DNA of 64,000 nt. It comes from Anaeromyces robustus. Its lineage: Eukaryota > Neocallimastigomycota > Neocallimastigomycetes > Neocallimastigales > Neocallimastigaceae. A model generated the notes under the pieces. The model ran no database searches. It saw only the letters and a program-made list of their open reading frames with translations, and had not been told where the DNA came from. The stretch's first letter is position 1, and every line of letters begins with the position of its first letter. Both the position numbers and the translations under genes were made by a program. This document shows, piece by piece, positions 58,854 to 64,000 of the stretch. The stretch lies in contig MCFG01000099.1 of assembly GCA_002104895.1 (NCBI GenBank), forward strand, positions 1 to 64,000, given 5' to 3'.

Positions 58854-60380
58854 GTTTTTTTAAATCTTTTTCATTTTATTTCTATCTTATTATTAATATT
58901 TTTAATTTTTACTAAATAGGCCATATTAAAATAGTTAAAAAGAAAAAAAAAAAAAAGAATAAACCATAAATTATTAACTTTTATAGTAATTCTCTAAGTA
59001 TAAATTTTAATATATATAAAGAAAAGTTATAAAAAAAAAAGTTTTTTTTTTTTTTTCTTAACAGCCGCATTCGATAAGATTTTTTTTTTAATTTAATTTA
59101 CATATATTTTTGATCTAAAAGTAAGAAATTTATCTTTTCCAAAAAATTGAATAAGAATGGCTTTAGAGGCTAATATCACTTAAATATAAATACAATATTA
59201 TTCATAATATTAAATCATATTTTAATGATCATAATAAACATTACTAAACTATTAAATAAAAATTTGGATATTTTTTACTTCAAAACTTACATTGACTAAT
59301 TATAAATTGTAAATATATATTTAATGATATAAATGTTTAAAATATATATTATTAAATAAAAGACAATAATAATGTTTATTAATAAAATTATGAACAGTTA
59401 ATATTTTAATGATAAATTTTTATAAATTAATTAAATAATTAAAACTGAGATTAATAATTAAAAAATATATATTAATTGTTTAATTATTTATTAATTCAAT
59501 TTTTAAATATAGGAATGGATACTTTATCATAGTTTTTTTCTTTTTCATGGTTATGTATAGCCACATATCTAAACTGAACCTATATTTTTTTTTACCTACT
59601 AAATATTTTTTAGTGTAAAAGGAAAAAAAAAATAAATGTATTTATAGGTGTTTTTAATTATTAATACAAAAGAAAGTATATTGTAGTACATGCATTTATT
59701 AGTTTAAAAAATTATTATTAATGAAAATATAAAACAAATAAAATTCTATTATTTAGAATAAAGATATATTGTAAGAATAGTTTTACCACAAAATAATTTT
59801 TTTTTTTACAATAATTTTATTTTAGTTCCATTCAATAATTAACTTGTATTTCCCTCCTTTTTTTTTTTTTTTATATATATATATTATTTTGTATTCTAAT
59901 TTTTTATGCATAACTTTATCTATATTCATGCATTTGGTTTCTTAATTAAATAATAATAAAAAAAAATTTAATAAACAACAAAAATAATTTAAAAGATAAA
60001 GTTAAATAGATTACTTAATTTGATGTAGCATATAATATTTCGATATTGAATCATTATGAAAGAAAGATATTTTCATTATTAAAAAAACATTTAACCTACT
60101 GCCTTATCCTATTTGTATTATCAGAATAGATGCTCTTGGTTAGATTAAGGAACCTATGAAATAATTATCAATTATTATTAACAATAGATATGATTTTACT
60201 TAACAGTGGAATACCTAAAAAATTTCTGTATTTAAGTTACACGTGATATAATAAAAAAATGTAAAACAAGGAGATTATAGAAAGAAAAGTAAAAAAAAAA
60301 AATTATTATAGTCCAAAAGAATAAATTTATAAACATCGAGGAAGGAATTCAAACTTAAATCTTAACAGATAATTTAATAA
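58511..60380. other. Intergenic, no gene seen
   Basis: A/T-rich DNA with (AAT)n at 58793-58851 and homopolymers. A slightly less skewed patch at 60100-60170 may be eroded retroelement, but nothing can be aligned with confidence. Confidence 0.5.
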
Positions 60381-61250
60381 ATTTTATTTTTATAATAATG
60401 ATAAATGATAGAGTAGTCTGTAAATTCCAAAAGTCAATAAATAATTAATATAGAGAATATATTTTAATATATAACTGAGCTTCCATATAAAAGTTGTAAT
60501 CTGTATTGGTTGGATTAATCTTGCTGGTTTGAATTTACTGGAATTATCAGTTTTGACACTATTGGTATGTTTAAACTTATACTTATTGAAGAAGATATAT
60601 TTCTGTTCGATAATGATAAGTTGAGGGTAAGAAGCTAGTTTGATTATATAATAGGATGTGATAATAATCAAAGTCAGTTTGACACACTTAAATATTTTTG
60701 GCGTACTACTTATTAACAAAATTTTTAATGATTATTCGTTAATCTTACACTAAGAAGGAAATAAACAATAATTTTTTGAATTTCATATACATTGTAAACA
60801 TAAATATAAAAATTCTATCTAAATTATGAATATAATGGCTATCTATAACTATTTGGATGTTCTAGCTGTTTCAGTATGGTCAATAATTATTATGACGATT
60901 AGAGTTAGGATTAGAAACAGAATTGAATAATAAATTTTTTTTATAATATAAAAAGGATATACTAGTTATTATTAGGGAAACTTTTAATAGCAAAGAGTTA
61001 TTTCCTAACTCTACTTTATAAATGATTAGTAATGATATAACATAACTTTTTATTATTAAAAGGAATACATAGTTATGTATGTATAAAGCATTTAGTTTGG
61101 GTGATTGAAAGTCATTGTTAATTTTTAAAATTAACAATGACTTTCAAATGTATAAAGACCATTTGAAAGTTGGATTATCTTATCATAACAATTTTTTTAT
61201 TGATTTCAAAGGTCATTATGATTAATATTAGTCCATTTTGAAGCCTTTCT
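60381..61250 (-). mobile_element. Probable eroded retroelement sequence
   Basis: Composition here is less skewed than in the deserts, and the minus strand has interrupted frames with non-simple residues (for example KPARLIQPIQITTF). The 13-mer GTGTCAAACTGAG/C-T is shared with the fragment at 62361-62373. I infer decayed retroelement by position and composition. No domain can be named. Confidence 0.35.
61105..61147. repeat. Near-perfect palindrome, 21-bp arms, 1-nt spacer
   Basis: TTGAAAGTCATTGTTAATTT at 61105 is mirrored by its complement ending at 61147. The arms have ordinary base composition, so this is not a by-product of simple repeat. A further partial copy, ATTTGAAAGTTGG, follows at about 61163. 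Confidence 0.9.
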
Positions 61251-61264
61251 AAGAGTTTAGAAAG

Positions 61265-61860
61265 TTTTTTTTTTTTTTAGACTAAAGAAAGAGAATATAC
61301 TTCTATAATGTATTACTGATATAAATAACAACGTACTACTTACCTTATAACCACTAAGGGTGTTGTTAATGATCTTAGTTTTCGTTAGAATGTTATTGAG
61401 AAAAACTTTGCATTTTTTAACCACAACAGGGGCAGCAGGTAGGAAAGTTTTCAAATGTTGATTAATTTACCTTTAAGTAAAAACTTATAATTAAATTAAA
61501 AAACTGTTATGTATTCGCATAATTCAGAAGAATCCAATTTGATATTGGGAGTAAGTTAGAGCAAGATCCTGTATATCTTTGAATGGTTCATATTTTACAT
61601 TCAATGTATATATAGTAGCTCTTTTAGCTGGATTTTTCGTTAGTGTGTCTCTCATTAAATACTTACCTTTAATATCCTTTTTTGAAAGACTTTTTCATTT
61701 CTTTTTTACAGTACGAGATTTTTTTGTCCATGAATAATAATAAGGAATAGTAAGAATGTTTGTAATTAGTTCTTTAACAATACAAGAAGATTATCCCCAC
61801 TTATCAAAACAATAAATTTGAGCAATTGCACAAATCGCTGAAAAGAAAGTAAACCAAAGT
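61265..61860 (-). mobile_element. Non-LTR retrotransposon fragment (copy C)
   Basis: Collinear with 63700-64000. On the minus strand it contains a counterpart of TGGACTAAAGAATCTCG (61735-61710 region), the CTAGCTAAAAGAGC-like block, and the motif CCPCCG (around 61420-61440). The reading frame is broken by many stops. After the Cys motif it diverges and ends in CTTTAGTCTA plus oligo-A, seen as poly-T at 61265-61278 followed by AGACTAAAG. This is the same kind of terminus as at 650-667 on the plus strand. Confidence 0.8.
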
Positions 61861-62382
61861 TTACAAAATATGGTACAAGAGCAAGTTTTTTTTTTTTTTT
61901 TTTAAATCACATAATTTGTACATCATCATTATTGAGTTTAAATATTAATATACATGAATCATAAAAAAAATACAAAATTAAAAAAAAAAAAAAAAGATAC
62001 TAATAAGAAAAAAAAAAAAAAAAAAAAAAAAACAGATAAACATTATAAATAATAATGAATAATACTGAAAGGTATAAAGTAGTATAGTAATATATAAAAA
62101 CAATAAATCCATACTAGCCCCTTAATTTTACCTATAGAATTAAAAGTAAAATTGATCTATCCTATTCCACTAGGGTCTGAAATAGGATCGACATTTGCCC
62201 TACTAGGCTGTTCCTACTGTGTTATCAGCATTGATGTTTCTTGAAGAGGTTGGTTTTGAATTTATTGAACCATATATGTTGTCTTTTACAGACAACAGGC
62301 ATGATATCATTCAATAGAGCCTCAAATTGCAACAAATATGGAAATTTTACATATGTACCAGACTCAGTTTGACACTTAAGGT

Positions 62383-62441
62383 TTATGGTTACTATATAAC
62401 TCTACAGTCAACCGCTCTACCAACTGAGCTATCGAAGGATC
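62383..62441 (-). pseudogene. tRNA-Tyr 5' half inserted with 14-bp duplication
   Basis: The minus strand at 62438-62401 reads as a eukaryotic tRNA-Tyr 5' half: acceptor CCTTCGA, TA, D-arm GCTCAGTTGGTAGAGC, G, anticodon stem GTTGA and loop CTGTAGA with anticodon GTA. It then runs ~18 bases into what looks like the tRNA intron and stops. There is no T-arm or 3' acceptor strand. The direct repeat TTGACACTTAAGGT flanks it exactly (62369-62382 and 62442-62455), showing that it arrived by staggered-cut insertion. It is not a functional tRNA gene. Confidence 0.85.
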
Positions 62442-62787
62442 TTGACACTTAAGGTAAGTATAACACTCTGTTTTAGGAATTGCAATTCCTAATAAATAAA
62501 AGGTAGAGTCTTCTCTAAGAATAAATTCCGACTTTTTCATTTCTAACAATTAATCTGGTACATTTATTAATTCCAAAAGTTATTTCATTGTCCTTAGCCC
62601 ATTTAATAACTGAGCGAAGAAGCTTATTCATATATTCATATACAAGATCTACTAGAGGCACAAAGAACAATATCATCAATATCATCTGCAAATAGTCCAC
62701 CAAAACAATATTCAGTATCAATTTTTCACGCCATTATCAATGGTTAAAGATGTCGTTGATAATAAGATTATAAAAAAGTATAGGAGA

Positions 62788-62843
62788 TAAGTTTTTTTTT
62801 TTTTTTTTTTATAGTACACAATTCGTACATCATCTTTATTGAG
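62788..62843 (-). mobile_element. 56-bp poly(A) retroposon tail in the RT
   Basis: On the minus strand a short sequence (CTCAATAAAGATGATGTACG...) plus about 19 A splits the RT. The 8-bp repeat ATAGGAGA flanks it (62780-62787 and 62844-62851). Removing one repeat and the insert restores the frame KGCSFSPILFYNLIINDIF. The inserted sequence matches the 3' end of copy B (61904-61935), so it is an extremely 5'-truncated copy of the same kind of element. Confidence 0.85.
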
Positions 62844-62997
62844 ATAGGAGAAAAGGAACATCCTTTATCGAACTCCTTTAAGTATACTGAATGAATCAGA
62901 AAAATTATTCATAAGATATGGTTAATTGATTTGTATTCAAGACTTCATTTTTGATAATAATAACAATAACAATAACAACAACAACAACAACAAATAA

Positions 62998-64000
62998 TTT
63001 TTTTTTTTTTTTTTTTTTTTTTTAGACTAGGATTAATCTTTATTTATATTATTAATTTAAAATAAACATACATGTGACATAAATATTACATGAAATGTAA
63101 ATTAAATACAAGTAATAAAAGATACAAAAAATAAATAAAATTTATTACAGATATTAGTCAAATTAAAATATTAAATAAAAAAAAAGGAAAGAAGTTAAAC
63201 TTCTAACCTCTCCCATTCAACGAATGAGATACCATTCGAATCCGTGTCGGAATAGATTCCATGCCTTATCTTTTCGACGTCGACGCCCTTGAAGCCGCCC
63301 GGAGTGTTCTTATTGTTATTATACCAATTAAGAAGAATCCGAAAGGAAATATTCACAATTGGCATGACAACAGTAAGAAAATGCGACAGACCCACAATAT
63401 ACGGAACAGGAGACTCGGGTGAACCTTTGAAAAGTTGTCCACGCCACCATCTCCGTTCCCTCTTAATATCTAGTTTATCAAATGCATAACACCCATCAAG
63501 GAAAGCGTTAAGCATCAAGTAATATATATTATTTTCAAAATCTTCGTCTAAGTCCTCAGAAAATCCCAGTGAGTTAGTTCGATTAATTTGGGTGAACTTC
63601 GAGTTTAAGTCAACATTGTGTTTAATAAAAGTATTTCTATCCTGTTCAAAGGCCTTACAATTGAATATCCAATGAGAGAAACTTTGCGTTTTTTCACCAC
63701 AGCAAGGGCAGCAAGTAGGAAAGTTTTCAAGTGAAGACTTACCTTTAAGTAGAAACTTATAGTTAAACTGAAAACCGCTGCGTATTCTCATAATCTAGAA
63801 GAACCCTAGTTGGTATTGGGGGTATGATAAAGCAAGATCCTGTAAATCTTTAGAAGGTCCATATTTACATTCCAAGTATATAGAAGCTCTTTTAGCTGGA
63901 TTTTTTGTTAGCACATCTCTAGTTATATACTTATCAATAATTTCCTCTTTAGTAAGACCTGATAATTTCTTTTTTAGGGTACGAGATTCTTTAGTCCATG
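62998..64000 (-). mobile_element. Non-LTR retrotransposon 3' part (copy D), off the edge
   Basis: The youngest-looking copy. It enters from the right edge, with coding sequence to 63195, a ~170-base 3' UTR, and the terminus ATTAATCCTAGTCTA plus oligo-A (poly-T at 62998-63023 on the plus strand). The UTR and terminus align with copy A in the opposite orientation at 1333-1516. The target at its 3' side is a (CAA)n/(ATA)n-like stretch, 62955-62996. Confidence 0.9.
63195..64000 (-). pseudogene. Retrotransposon ORF C-terminus, one internal stop
   Basis: From the right edge the frame reads WTKESRTLKKKLSG, KEEIIDKYITRDVLTKNP, YLECKYGPSKDLQDL and YPQYQLGFF, then a single TAG at 63797-63795. It then runs on for 198 residues to TAA at 63197-63195. 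The tail has the Cys/His motif CCPCCGEKTQSFSHWIFNC (a zinc-knuckle typical of the C-terminus of non-LTR RT proteins), RERRWWRGQLFKGSPESPVP and NTPGGFKGVDVEKIRHGIY. Base composition (~40% GC) is far above the host average. RT and endonuclease domains would lie beyond the window. One substitution separates it from an open frame in this part. Confidence 0.88.

Larger units (their letters stand above)
61886..62870 (-). mobile_element. Reverse-transcriptase fragment (copy B)
   Basis: The minus strand carries RT landmarks in order: KGCSFSPI (near 62865, interrupted by an insertion), LIINDIF, GLFADDI (62706-62680, the catalytic Asp pair), and WAKDNEITFGINKC (about 62605-62565). Frameshifts separate them. 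Farther on, 62115-62063 is 92% identical to 344-292 of copy A. The fragment ends in ATGATGTACAAATTATGTG plus oligo-A, seen as poly-T at 61886-61903. Two later insertions lie inside it (62788-62843 and 62383-62441). Confidence 0.8.

Noticed and set aside
62401-62438. Functional tRNA-Tyr gene
   Set aside because: No 3' half, T-arm or acceptor strand follows within several hundred bases, and a target-site duplication closes the insert.

Overview
This window looks like nuclear DNA of a very AT-rich eukaryote, most likely an anaerobic gut fungus (Neocallimastigomycota). That is an inference from several signs. Non-coding DNA is almost purely A/T with long (AAT)n, (AAAT)n and homopolymer tracts. 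Genes carry short GT-AG introns, many encode poly-Asn runs, and the gene content is fungal (GNA1, a Gcn4-type bZIP, a germinal-centre-III kinase, a 7TM-RGS receptor). The non-LTR retroelement C-terminus resembles those abundant in that phylum. Dictyostelids were considered and are less likely. No bacterial, organellar or viral genes were seen.

Layout. 1-1516: decayed non-LTR retrotransposon (+). 2197-4216 (-): NUP50/Nup2-like nucleoporin, 4 exons. 5466-7103 (-): GNA1 glucosamine-6-phosphate N-acetyltransferase, 8 exons including 9-nt and 16-nt microexons. 8029-10588 (-): Gcn4-type bZIP factor. 10.7-18.0 kb: gene desert with a MITE-like element (12971-13534). 18008-20574 (+): eIF4A-III/Fal1, 6 exons. 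21431-23718 (+): unrecognised Cys-rich coiled-coil protein. About 25.07-31.65 kb (+): GCK-III Ste20 kinase with a very long poly-Asn tail, at least 15 exons. 33171-37062 (-): 7TM receptor fused to an interrupted RGS domain, 9 exons. 37.1-40.2 kb: desert. 40246-42058 (-): alpha/beta hydrolase with GHSMGG. 43618-47184 (+): UFD1-like domain, TRAF-type zinc fingers and an AZUL domain in one protein, 7 exons. 48329-52507 (-): 1392-aa single-TM Asn-rich protein. 52.5-58.2 kb: desert rich in perfect palindromes. 58.3-64.0 kb: nested pile of retroelement fragments on the minus strand, including a tRNA-Tyr half flanked by a 14-bp target-site duplication.

The genes do not form a pathway cluster. They are housekeeping genes (nuclear transport, amino-sugar synthesis, exon-junction helicase) and signalling genes (kinase, RGS receptor, bZIP, ubiquitin-type protein). 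Exon models were built by hand from GT/AG sites. For every listed multi-exon gene except the kinase start, the exon lengths sum to an open frame from ATG to stop. The strongest leads are the UFD1-AZUL protein, the interrupted 7TM-RGS receptor, the tRNA-half insertion, the GNA1 microexons, the MITE-like element and the perfect hairpins.
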